Assembly (NCBI GenBank): GCA_023512835.1
Contig: CM042090.1
Coordinates: forward strand, 25,583,783-25,647,782
DNA: 64,000 nt
Reading direction: 5' to 3'
Source of the DNA: Taxillus chinensis
Lineage: Eukaryota; Streptophyta; Magnoliopsida; Santalales; Loranthaceae
The notes under the pieces are model-generated. The model was given only the letters and a program-made list of their open reading frames with translations, was not told the origin of the DNA and did not search any database. Below are positions 35,935 to 47,275 of this stretch, piece after piece. A program made the position numbers and the translations under genes. Every line of letters starts with the position of its first letter. Position 1 is the first letter of the stretch.

Positions 35935-36500
35935 AGTTTGCTGTTGTTGGGATGGTTGGTGGTGACCAGACATACATCAGCATTCATTACAAACGCCAGT
36001 CTCTTCCCCAGTGAGACTGCCTTTTCAAGCTTGGCACCAGTGTAGTACATGCCTCCAACAGATGTAACAGAAACTCCACATTCAGTAACACAGTGCAATA
36101 AATTTCTGACTTTGTGCTGCTGTGGATTGTATGGATCAAATCTTGACCGGCAGATTGAACATCAACTCCCACACAATAATTGGGCTCTTGTGAACTGGTT
36201 GCGTAAGATGCTGCACACTCGGATTGAAAACTAAAATCCTGCTTTAATTTCCTTGCTTAGTTGTTGGCCTGTGCCCATGAGGACATTTTGCAGCTTCCAA
36301 ATTTATCCCATCGAAACCTACATCATGATCCGAACCATGGGGATCAAGAACACGTCTGGACACTAGGTCAGTTGTTGAAAGGCAACGATATCTGTGGACA
36401 GTGTTGGTAACAATATACCAATATAGATTTGCAACGAATATTTTTTTTACTCTTCCAGCCTGCTGGAGAATAGAAGTGTTGGAGAAAAATGACACTCTTA
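35935..36500 (-). pseudogene. Unrecognised degenerate coding-like segment
   Basis: Two minus-strand stretches look protein-like but are in different frames: one near 36350-36260 with DPHGSDHDVGFDGINLEAAK, and one near 36110-35945 with GMYYTGAKLEKAVSLGKRLA and VMNADVCLVTTN. I do not recognise the parent gene. Stops and frame changes suggest a decayed fragment or transposon-captured exons. Confidence 0.35.
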
Positions 36501-36519
36501 CTTCACGCTGCAGTTCGAT

Positions 36520-37720
36520 GCCATAAAATAAGACATCAATCTCATATCTGTCATTACAAGCTATGGTATGTCATACCCTCGATGAATTAATCAAATATCC
36601 ATTTGACTAGTCTATGTAAATATTAAGTCATTAACATAAATACAAACAATGATAATGTCAACGTATTTAACTTAATGTAAAAGATATACTCACAAGGACA
36701 TTTTTGAAGATATATTGCAGCAAATATGTATTAATATGAAAATGCAAAGCACGAGGTATTTGTTTTAATTCGTTTAATATCTTCTTTAATTTGTTGATTT
36801 CTGTTTCATGTTCTTTACTGGCATAACCAGCTGGTTATTCCACCTAAGACTTTCTCATCAAGAAACTAATTTTACTAATAAATCTTCTAGTAATTTTGAG
36901 CTGTAAGTGTTACAATCATCTAGTATTATCTCGGCAACTTGTGCAAAATTTTCAATTAGTAATCATATCATCAGATGTGATGCATAATCTTGTAGGCTAG
37001 TCTATGTGTTTGTTGAGAATGCCTAACTTTCAAAATATATTAGAAGTCTTTCATGCTTAAAAACTCAAAATCTCCTCACATCACATCAGCAGCAGCACTC
37101 ACTTGACACGCCTTTGTAGGATTTTTGTAAAATATTTTGATGTATTTATACATGTTATTTTTTTCAAATATAAATTTTTTAATAGCTTAGAAAATCGCAG
37201 TTTTTTTTTTTGTTTCTTTTACGGATTACGGACTGTGCTTTTTTCCTTGCTTTCTTGAACGTCTCAAACTCATTTGAATAATACTTAAGATTTTTCCGTT
37301 CTCCACCAGAGTCTACAAATCTTGAGATTTGAATAATACTCAACCCAGTTTTCATAATTTTTTTCATTCAATTTTGTTGTTGCCGAATGAAATTTGATGC
37401 CGTCTATGAAGAAAGCTCTAATACTAGATGTTTGTGCTAATATACCAATATATATTTGCAATGGATTGTTTTTCTCTCACTGCTTGCTGGAGGATAGAAG
37501 TGTCGGAGAAAAACAAAACACACTCTTGTTTCACGCTGCTGGTGAAGCACAAAGTCTACACGAACCGCTACTTTTTTAGTTCATCCTTTCCATTACATAT
37601 ATATAATCCACACCTTTAGATACGATGCATAATTTGCATAACGCCACCTACATTTCAAACCATAACGTACACTCTCAATAATGTTATCAATGCCTTGTCC
37701 CCACATCACTTGCACCACTC
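36520..37720. other. AT-rich intergenic region
   Basis: No supportable gene. A short segment near 36410-36500 (ACCAATATAGATTTGCAA..CTGCTGGAGAATAGAAGTG) recurs near 37440-37510, an internal duplication of unknown origin. Confidence 0.5.
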
Positions 37721-37721
37721 G

Positions 37722-37726
<5 letters not shown>

Positions 37727-37767
<41 letters not shown>
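37727..37767. repeat. (TA)n microsatellite
   Basis: A pure TA run of about 40 bases. Confidence 0.95.
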
Positions 37768-37771
<4 letters not shown>

Positions 37772-37949
37772 CTTTATCATCCTCCATCAATTCCACCACG
37801 TCTCATCTGCGACTTCCAATTTGGCGAGTTCGGCGCCTGCGAATATGAGATATGCAATTTGGCGTCTCCTGCATCGGCGCCACCCTATAGATATCAAAAT
37901 AAAATTTAATATTTTGTAACGGACAGGGCCGTCTGAGTTAAAACTTGTG

Positions 37950-38969
37950 GAATAGCTAGCTAGACTCAGAACAGTATCGTGCTGATGTTTCTCAAATGGC
38001 GCAAATGCATGCTATTCAAGGAGAGACAAGGCAGAAAATATTGCTAGTGAGATCGATGGAGCTCATTTGGAGTTCAGATGTACCGACCCAGTTAAATGTA
38101 GAGAGTACGTTACTAGTTGAGAACTTAACAATGAAAAGGAGACTTGACCATTACTACACAAATTGGTCAGGAATTGGAGCTGTTCTTATGATGAACCTAA
38201 TGGAGGGCGAAATTAGTCTATGCGTGTCCCGTTCGTTATGACTTACTCGGAACATCCACCAGAGTGATCGAGTGTCGCACAAGTGAAAACTCTGACCTCG
38301 TGACAAAAATATAGTATCAGAGCAGTTGCGGCTCGTATCCAAAAAGCTCACCGAACGCTCTCGTGAAAGACATGCGTGGTTCTTAATCTCAAGTTACGAG
38401 GGAGCCCCTAAGAGATGGGGATCGGCCAGGTAAAGGTCTTGCACACATTGCATCCACCAAAGTTGTTGGCAGATGTGCCAAGGTAGAGTATCCGAGAATA
38501 GGATAGAGTATGATATTGTGGGAGTTATAAGAAGCCCGTCAGACGATCTTGGTTCTTCCAAACTCACTTGGACGCAACAAGAGCGTTGCAAAAATCAAAT
38601 AGGAGAGGATGTCATGCCCCGAACAGCACAGTGCTAGCGGCCGTCTCCCAAGTGACGCATCTGTGCGCTATTTGAGGAGAGAAGAGGAAGAAAGTATAGC
38701 TGGTGCGGGCGGGATAGGTTCCATGGCAGTTCGTGTGTGAGATTGATGGAGTTTCTTTAGAGTTCAGACGTACCGATCCAGTTAAATGTGAAAAGTACAT
38801 TGCTAGTCGAAAATTTGACGAAAAAAAGGAAACTTGACATCCAGATAAAAACTGAAATCATTCTCTTAATGAGCAAGAGTAAAATTAGTCCATCTAACCC
38901 CTTTTGTATGACTTACACGGAGTGACGAGTGTTCGCACGGTGAAAACACCGACCCGGTCACGTATATCT
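37950..38969 (+). mobile_element. Miniature LTR retroelement (TRIM-like)
   Basis: Two direct repeats of about 360 bases (about 37950-38311 and 38610-38969) share segments such as GTTAAATGT(A/G)(G/A)A(G/A)AGTAC and CGAGTGT.CGCAC. Directly after the left repeat is TAGTATCAGAGCAGTTGCGG (38312), an initiator-Met-type primer site. Just before the right repeat is the purine-rich AATAGGAGAGGA, and the right repeat starts TGTCATGCCCCG. The about 300-base interior has no coding capacity. LTRs, primer site and purine tract in about 1 kb without genes fit a terminal-repeat retrotransposon in miniature, old enough that the LTRs have clearly diverged. Confidence 0.75.
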
Positions 38970-39170
38970 ATTAAGAGAACTGGGTCTTCAAATAAAGTGT
39001 TCTGTTATCTAGCTCAACAAGATAGTTCGTCAATTTCTGAAATTGAGATTTTGTCAGGATACGAATGGGAGGCAACTGAAATGGTTGGTTGATATCAGCT
39101 TGCCTCCAGTGTGAAGATCAAAAAAAGCCAACCTTAAATGATTTTTGGAGGCAGCACCACCACCACTCCA

Positions 39171-39185
39171 CCCCCCCCCCCCCCC
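39171..39185. repeat. C homopolymer (15)
   Basis: A run of 15 C following CACCACCACCACTCCA. It lies just before the trihelix fragment. Confidence 0.95.
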
Positions 39186-39270
39186 AATCTCAGAACTCTG
39201 TTTGATTTGGGCAGATGAGCTTTTGCAATATTCTTGGTGAAAGAAAACTTAAGAAGCAATTGAAAATCGC

Positions 39271-39522
39271 TTGCAGAAGGTAATGAATGTTTTGTTGGTG
39301 ATGGAGGCGGTAGATGGTATTGGGGTGTGCATTGTGCACCTGAGGACTGCTGGAGCGAGGGGCAAGCGGTACCTGGAGCTGAACGGAGGCAATCTGAAGC
39401 AGAAGCACTGGAAGGAGGTCGCCGACGTGATGAGTAACCGCGACGACTACGGCAACGCGCCGAAGACGGTGTGCATTTTTCAAAACCGACGACTCCTCCG
39501 CTGCCGCTGCCGCCCGCGCTAG
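39271..39522 (+). pseudogene. Fragment of a trihelix (GT-like) transcription factor
   Basis: The frame reads GKRYLELNGGNLKQKHWKEV then ADVMSNRDDYGNAPKTVCIF, matching the third helix and following segment of a trihelix DNA-binding domain (usual form RYLELNRGNLKQKHWKEVAD with a downstream TDVQCKNR). The first tryptophan helix is not recognisable and the QCKNR part has become FQNRR, followed by a stop. It looks like a decayed partial copy. Confidence 0.6.
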
Positions 39523-39804
39523 CCCAGTCCCACCGGTGCGTTAATTTTTTGTTTTTGTTATTCTAATAATAAAAAACTATTTTTGAATAGAAAAATATAG
39601 AATACCGTCAATATTTAATTAGTCATTTAAGCCTAGGCCTCAAATGTTATTTTATATAAAATAGTATATAAAAAAGACACTTAAGCTAATTTTAAAAAAT
39701 GTGGCATGAAAACCAATTAAAAGCAAAACAAAAACCACCTCTCTTATTACATAAAACTCATTTGGCCACTGTCACACAGTTCAACCAGTGACATACTCAT
39801 CATT

Positions 39805-40419
39805 AGGACTATAAACAAATCAAGTCGAGTCGAATAGTAAGATATTCGAACATATTTATTACTATTTATTAACGAATCGAATTGAAGCGAACACGAACCT
39901 TAAACTATGATATTCACAAACTACTTATCAATGTTACTATGTTATTTACAAATGTTTATAAACATGTGTTTATAAACTTGTTTATGAATATTTACAAATA
40001 TAATTATAAAATTATAAAAATTCACAAAAAATAAATAAATTAGAAAATAAACTTATAAAAAATATAATTAATTAACCGTTAAAATATGTTATTTTTGTTT
40101 AATATGCTTAAATAATTATTATATATAATTCACAAAATATTATAATAATAGTAATAATAATAAATAAAATTTTATTTAATAATAATATAAAAAAATATAC
40201 TTATTAAATTATATTTAATAAATATATATTTATATTTAATAAAATAATTCTTATACATATTAATTGATTTATTAATTTCTCATTTACAATTAATCATAAG
40301 TTCACAAATATAACAATAGTATCTGTGAATGACGCTATTCCTTAACGAACGAAAATAAACGATCGTTTACCAAATCGAATACAATTTTATTCACGAACGT
40401 TTGATTCATTTATAGTCCT
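39805..40419. mobile_element. Non-autonomous element with terminal inverted repeats
   Basis: Ends AGGACTATAAACAAATCAAG on the left and the complement AGGACTATAAATGAATCAAA on the right. The interior is 615 bases, AT-rich and without ORFs, with scattered ACGAAC/GTTCG inverted motifs near both ends. I could not read a clean target duplication (ACTCA appears near both flanks). Confidence 0.6.
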
Positions 40420-40831
40420 ACTCAACACGTAATTGAATAGTAAAGTCTGAACTAGACGAAACCCTTAGTCTATTTCATAATAAAATGTTACTTTCATTTG
40501 TTTTTACTTTTCAATAATATTTTACACTTTAAGGTGATTTAAGATTTAGAATACAAAGTAAATGCCCCAGAACGGCCTCATGCTTATAATAAGCAAAAAC
40601 AAGCTCCGGGCTAAGTGGATTCTTGATTAGTTATCCATTAATCTCTAATGTACAAATTTATAATCCCAAAACCGAAAAAATAATATTAAAGAAAAAATTA
40701 AAGAAAAAAAAAAACTGCCTACCTAAGGTGTTGTCTGCAAAAACACCGCGGAAACCTCAAAACTTACGTCAACACTATCTCACAGAAGCTTTTGCTACTC
40801 CAAGCAAACATAACTGACTGACCCACGAGAC

Positions 40832-43800
40832 TTAGATGCAAGTTTGGGAGGCTTTAGAGCGTGAACGCCTTGCCTCTAACCTTGCTTCAAGTAGCTTTGC
40901 CTTCAAGGTGTTATCCTTCATGCCTTGAAAACATTTTGCAGGTTGTTCGACAACCTCAGATATTTCATCTGCATTCTTGGTAGGATGAAGTTTCTCGCCT
41001 TCCACGCGTGAGGATCGGTTTCTGGGCAAGTCATCCCAGGACCCAGAACCTTTTGTGGCGGCATTCAATGTCTTTGTTTCGTCTAGATGAACTTCTACAT
41101 CCTTTTGTAATTTAGAATTATGCAAATCGCTGCTACTAGAATCCTCATCATTGTCCGCAATTTTAGGGGCACTGCCAGCCCCATTCAAGTGGAAGGACTC
41201 TAAAGATTGGCGCCAAAGGCGGCTTCTCTTCAGCTCATCCGGTGATGGGTCCCCTTTTTCCCTACTGTCAGCGGACCCTTTAGCTCGAAGAAAGGTTTCT
41301 AGTTCCATGCATAGTCTGTCAACGACTGTGCTCTTCTCTGCAGGGCCAGTCCGAGCATCTGAAAGTTGTTTCATCTGCATGCGTTCGTCAAGCCACGCTT
41401 CTGCAATATGAAGAACCATGCGGTCAGGATTTTCTTTGGCAGCTATGTCGCTGTCTGCTTTCTGCTTCAAGGACCGAACCATTAGTTCATAATCCAGAAT
41501 TCCCTTGCCGAACTCATCGCACAGGTCTTCGAGAAGAACCCGTGCCTTTTGCTCCCTTTCAAGCTCTGTCAAGGCGCTGGAGAAGGAGGATTTCACCTCA
41601 GAGAGCTCCCGTGCAAGCTTGCGGTGGAGGCTCTCTGAGCGCTTCCTCAACCGCTTCTCATCTTCTAGCTCCTCCTGCACCGATTGGACAGTGGCTTTAA
41701 TTCGATCTTGCTCCTTGATTCTTTTAGTCATTTTGTCCACCGAGAGCTTCTTCACCAAGTTGTCCATCTCGCGATGGTCTGCCTGTTTCTCCTCTATCAA
41801 TTCTTTGATTCGTTTCCGAGAATGTTCCAGTTCATTTTTGAGTGCCTTAACCAGTGACATGTTTGAGGCGTGTTGTTCTTCGAGCCTCCAGATGCGATTC
41901 AGAACTTTAAGAAGCTCTTTCGATGTTTTCAGACTATAGCTTGATTCACCAATCCTATGTCTGGAGTCCAATGAACTAGTGGGATTGACCACAGGGTTGA
42001 AGGGTGCCACCTATGGGGAACAAAAAGGGTATGAAGTCTTATATGCTTATCAAATTTCTGGATGCGTCGTGAACTGCTTTTGAGAAAGCATTCGCAGAAT
42101 ACATCAAGGATTTTCAAATGTGCATAAAAACTGCCATAGCATGGTTTCTCAGACATAAATCCACATGAAGATATACTTGAAAGCAACAGTAACAAAAAAG
42201 CAATTTTCTTCACATTTCAATGGACTAGTGAAGAGACTCAAAATATTCACGATTGGTAAGGAACATCTATGCAATAAAAAAGTACCATAGCATGGTATTG
42301 CAGACATAAATCCACACGAAGATGCATAATATATTTGACACCAACAGTAACCAGAACCAAATAGCAACATTCTTGACTTTTCAATGGACTAATGAAGACA
42401 CAAAATTCTCAAGATCGGTAAGAAACATTTATAAAATACTAATTGTTCATTCAGCAAGACATCTAAATATGCATAAAGGCTAGCATTCACCTCCACTGAG
42501 CTTCTGTAACTCACATCAGATATAGGTTGCACAACAAACCCATTTCTTATAGTTGATTGATGGTGCTGTGAGTGGTACTGCAAAATGAGTTCTTATAGTA
42601 CCTACATGATCTGGCTGGAACATAAAAAGTATAAAGATGACTTCACCCAAAAACAATATAAACGTGAAGTGCAGGTACTCTCACACAAACACTTGCAAAC
42701 ACACAGACCATGGCTGGCTTTGTTTGCCGGGGATGAATGGACAGGAGGAAAGGAAAGTACCATCCACTGCTTTCTACTTTAGGCTCTGATGCCTCCTCTC
42801 CCTTCCCCTTAAAACAACTAGCTGAAGGAGTCACTTTCCAAACGGCAACAAAAATTACATGGAGAGTCTCTCTCCCCTTCTCCCTCTCCCTCTCCCTCTC
42901 ATTACCTTCCTTCCCTTCCCCATTTCTCAGTCCAAAACTAACTGTAAAAGACTAAATTATCTCTTGGTAAAAATAATTAGAAGTCCTTCTGTGACACTGA
43001 ACCATGAACCCACAGCCACATTTATTAGCGCCAGTTTTCAAATCAAATATACCAGTTTTTCATGGAAAAAATCATGGATACAAAGACAACAGATTCAATT
43101 GGAATCCCAAGAGGACAGAGGACTACATAAAAATACATTATTTCTCAATTTCTCTCTTAAGTCTACACTGATACAATGATACTGAAGCCCAACATCAAAA
43201 GATGCATAAGTACAACCAGTTCTACCACAACCCCAAATCCCAACATACGTAAAGTCAAACTGGAATCTGAACACAAGGCATTGAAGTCTAGTATTCAACA
43301 AATAAATCAAAATCCACCAAAACAGACAGACATGTGAATTGAGAACAAAGGAGTTCGAGTCTCAAACCAATCAGACCACATATTATAAAGGGGTTGTATG
43401 GTTGCAGTCTAGTACCCGATGGGTTGGGCTTTGGGGAGGATCATCCAAGTGGGTGGAGCTGGTGGGCTCAAAACCCGTTTCCTTGAAGCAGAGAGGACGG
43501 TTGCGGCGGCGGCGAAGCTGAGCCCCACCTCCTCCTCCTCTTCCATGGTTCATATTACTAGCAAGTGGTGTGGGGAGGTGGGGTTGAATCTCCCAAAGGT
43601 TGGCTCCAAGCTTTCTTGCAGAGACAGTACTGAACCCACCACAACCACCACCACCACCACCACCCACAACTTCTTCAGCGGGGTGATTCACATCATCACC
43701 ATCGTCGTGGTGGCCAACCCCAGAGAAGAACCCAATTCTCCAAGTGGGTGATGGGGTGCTGCAAGTACCTCCTCTCTTCCCCACCATAATTCCGCGTTTC

Positions 43801-43928
43801 AACTTTTCACCTATCATCATAAGCTGCCTCTTTTCCACCGCCTCTTCGCCCACCACCTTGTCCTTTCCTTCTCTCTCCATCCCTTTACCCCCCCTCTCTC
43901 TCTCTCCAAATTTCAAACCTTTGGGCAT
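40832..43928 (-). CDS. Coiled-coil protein, At5g41620 / branchless-trichome-type family
   Basis: Two exons: 43928-43416 and 42010-40832, with GT-AG sites joining in phase 0, giving 563 residues. Exon 1 starts at the first in-frame ATG (43928). It encodes a basic, low-complexity N-terminus with IMVGKRGGTCSTPSPTWRIG, a glycine run and SARKLGANLWEIQ, a signature of this plant family. Exon 2 opens with RIGESSYSLKTSKELLKVLN and RIWRLEEQHASN, then a long coiled coil (about residues 205-365), and ends in a basic helix LEARLEARRSRSK. Relatives include BRANCHLESS TRICHOME and At5g41620-like proteins, often mislabelled USO1-like; roles in cell shape are known only for a few. An additional small exon in the 1.4-kb intron cannot be excluded. 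Confidence 0.85.
42133..42430. repeat. Tandem duplication (~153 bp) in the coiled-coil gene intron
   Basis: CCATAGCATGG starts two adjacent copies near 42134 and 42287. Each continues with CAGACATAAATCCACA, CAACAGTAAC and TTTCAATGGACTA blocks. The copies differ by scattered changes and gaps. Confidence 0.8.
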
Positions 43929-44039
43929 TAGTAGCCCCCAGTATCGCCAAATGCCAACCTCCTTTTTTGACTGCAACCCTCTTCTCTTGCGCGCTCCTAC
44001 CTATTCGCGTCTCTGCGGTGCCATTTTGCCATCATGGTG

Positions 44040-47000
44040 TGATGTTTTAGTAATGCCAGCTAGATAAACACGAAACCATGATTTTTGGAAGACTTTATCC
44101 TAAACTTATTGGGCTAAATAGTACTAATCCGTGATATTTTAGAGTAATTATTGATAAAAACAGTGTCCATTGAATAATGGGTTGGGTATTGGGTACTTTT
44201 TTTGGAAAAGAATGAACTGTGGTTCCGGTGGTCAAGCTGTTACCCATGATAGGACAAGGGGTTTTCACTGTTATCCTTGTGGTTGGCATGGCCTGCTCGA
44301 GATTGGTGGCTTTTTTGCGTGTGGGGCAGGGGAACACAGGACTCTGCTCTCGCTTTCTTCGCCACCGCGCCGGAGGCTGCTACGCTTGTATTATTGTCCA
44401 CTCGGTGGCGGTCTACTCGTCTTTGCTCTGTTTTTTTTGTTCTTTTTTCTTTTACAGCTAAAAAAGTAAATTTTCATCCCCGCCCTGCAAATGGATAGAT
44501 CGGATTGGTCCTAACCAACTAAAACCGGATTTAAACCCATCTAATTTTCTTCTTTTGGTATCGAGTAATTTGCTAAGTATTTTTTTATTCATATTAATTA
44601 ATTTAAATTTAAAATACTTTAAAACAAAAAAAATATATAATTTATTAAAAGTACTCAAAATTTTACATTAAAATTCAATCATATGAATTTTTTTAGATTA
44701 AATTTAAATAAAAATTGTCGGCCCTAGGGAACTATTCAAAAGCCCTTATGTTCAAAATACACTACTAATAATATCGGGGGAGGACCTGAAAGCCCCTTTC
44801 CTCACTACCCACCACCAACAATAACACATGTAAATATCACCACCAATCATATTGGTTAAAAAATTACTTTAGCTCTCAAATTTTAAATCAGGCAATCAAA
44901 ATATTTATATCAACGGTCATATCATCATGTAAATATTATCAATACTATCCATATATTATTTCACAATCTCACCCAAATATAAGTATTTACTTTTACTTCC
45001 TTTAATGGTTTACACCTCGTATATGTTAAAAAGTTTCAAAATCCATTTAAATAATGGTAAACTTGTCATTCACCACTGTATATCAATTACTTTAGGTTTT
45101 AAAGTCTCTTTTTACCCATACACTTGAAAATTGATTTCAAAAGAAAGGACATGGACCATTGAATGATCATGAGGTTGTGACATTAAAAAAAATCGATCCT
45201 ATAATAAGGAGGGGATGACTGAAGAACTTAAAGAAGAGGGAAAACTAGAGAAGTAGTGTTGTACTACATAACTCTTTGTTTGTTTCTGGTTTCTTTTTTA
45301 TTCTAAATTCCATGGAATATAGTTTTGTAATTGATTTAACCTTCCAACTTTTTTTTGAATCTATGTTTTTCACTTTGATAATTCTTTCATGTGCTATGAT
45401 TTGAATTTCATTTCTCTATTGTGTTTTGAGTTTTTTTACAATTAATTCATGAGGTTGGTTAACTGTGAATTTTTTAAAGCATGATTTTCAGTGTTTAAAT
45501 ATGAAATGCATAGATTTATTTCGTAAAGTTCAATTTGGCCTCCCAACTACAAATCATAATCATTTATAGGGTTGGAGTAAATTCATAATTTTTTAAAGAT
45601 TCATGAGGTTTGATCCTAATAAATTATGAGGTATTGAATCCTTTGTTTAATCTCAAGAGAATGGTGATAAATGACAATTAAGGGTATCATTGGAAGTTCA
45701 TGAGAATTATCTTATCATCTTTTTTACTCAAGATTCACGAGAGACATAATAGTCTTTTAAGGGTATCATTAGAAGTTCATTCTCAGGTGGGATGATAAAG
45801 GTAATAATTATTTTAAAATCAATAAAAAAATTCTCAATATTTATCTACTGAAAATAAGAATACATTTCAATCTCATTCCATTTCACATAAATATGCTAGT
45901 AATATTATGAAAAGAGCACTTTTAAAATAACAAAAATGTTGACACCAAGTAATGTCATGGATTAATAATATAGACTACTTTTTAAATGATTTTACCTAAT
46001 TAGCTTATTAATAGAAAATAACTATGATAATATCATTCGAATTAATGAAATCAATAAATGATTTATAAAAAAAATTGTAATATTAAACGACAGTGGCGTA
46101 TAGTCTCATTAATAAAACTTTGAAAAATACTCATGGCCACGCTATGAATGTTTTGTGTGGATGTGGGTCACTGCAAATCTTGTCTCTGGTTGTTCCTGTC
46201 CACTTTGCCCGAGTAGGCTACACATAGCAAGTGAAACACTGAAACCTAACATAACATAACAACAGTACCCACCAATGGTTTTTCCTTTCTTCCATTTCGC
46301 CAAAAACATAACACTATAGATGGCGTACATGTAATTCACACAATGAGTGGTAGATATATCAATCACAGTAGTGTTGGTTTAAATTACGTATAACAATTAA
46401 CGATGGTACCCACCAATCATTTTCCTTTCTTTCATGTCGTTGAAAACATAACACTATAAGTGTAACTCCCAATCAAGGTCCAATCATCCTCATGACAAAG
46501 GGAAAATTCACACACAACGTAAGGTATATCAACCCCAATAGTATTGGTTTAAATTAGGATCGTGCAACCTATCTCAAGCTCAAGTCCCAATCCAATTTTA
46601 AACAAAATAACTTAGGATATACAAATAAAATGAAATATAATATAATAAAAAAAAACTTGAGTTCACTCTCATTCTCATTTTTTCTACATCCAATACATGA
46701 AACCATTAAATCAAATTGACACCTACCTAGTAAAACAACGTATGTTCATCCTATATGTTCTGGAGATCGGCCATGATGATACTGCTGATTCAATTGATTG
46801 ACGCTATCCTGCAATAATGAAGTTCTACCAGTAAACCAAATTGTGTTCGTCCTATATATTCTGGAGACGCCCATGATGAGATTCAATTACACCAATGACA
46901 ACATAACGCAGAGGCTGACATTGGATGGCGCGGGTACACATTTTTTTAATCCTAATTTCTTGCCGGAATTTCATGTTATATTTGGTATTTTCCAAAGTAA

Positions 47001-47165
47001 TACTTTCTACCGAGAATTCCACGTGCCTTTTATACAAAGTAAAACAAAAATCATACAAAAAGGGAAATACAACGAAGGGCAAACGTTACAAACACTTCAT
47101 GCTTAGAACATTATTTGGATTGGAGTCCAATTTACATGGAAAATATGCTATATTTTATAGAAATG
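44040..47165. other. Intergenic region, mostly AT-rich, with local duplications
   Basis: No gene is supported. ORFs near 44170-44500 and 46800-47110 lack recognisable domains. Direct duplications are visible: 46267-46385 against about 46410-46560 (CCCACCAAT...TTTTCCTTTCTT..CAT and GTATTGGTTTAAATTA blocks), 46735-46775 against 46843-46880 (TATATGTTCTGGAGA-type), and around 45660 and 45755 (AAGGGTATCATT.GAAGTTCAT). Confidence 0.55.
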
Positions 47166-47238
47166 TGCTTCTCATACTCAGCTCAGCCAACTTCTTTTTC
47201 CAGATCCTTTACATCAGATGACTCCAAACTGCCCATGG
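47165..47238 (-). pseudogene. Duplicated terminal exon of the VPS2 gene (decaying)
   Basis: About 100 bases beyond the VPS2 stop is a second copy of the last exon with its splice acceptor: GGGCAG then a frame reading ESSDVKDLEK. Compared with the working exon, one extra A shifts the frame, giving a stop a few residues later and losing the end of the MIT-interacting motif. If spliced in, it would give a shortened tail. It is most likely a non-functional duplicate, but it lies correctly placed to act as an alternative last exon. Confidence 0.65.
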
Positions 47239-47275
47239 ACAAACAAATTTCCCAGTCTCTTTTTCCAGACTCGGC

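Noticed and set aside
41151..41939. + strand ORFs opposite the coiled-coil gene
   Set aside because: Ser/Arg-rich antisense shadows of the conserved minus-strand coiled coil.
43976..43976. Upstream extension of the coiled-coil gene first exon to 43976
   Set aside because: The codon there is TTG; the first in-frame ATG is at 43928, which leaves the conserved family motifs intact.
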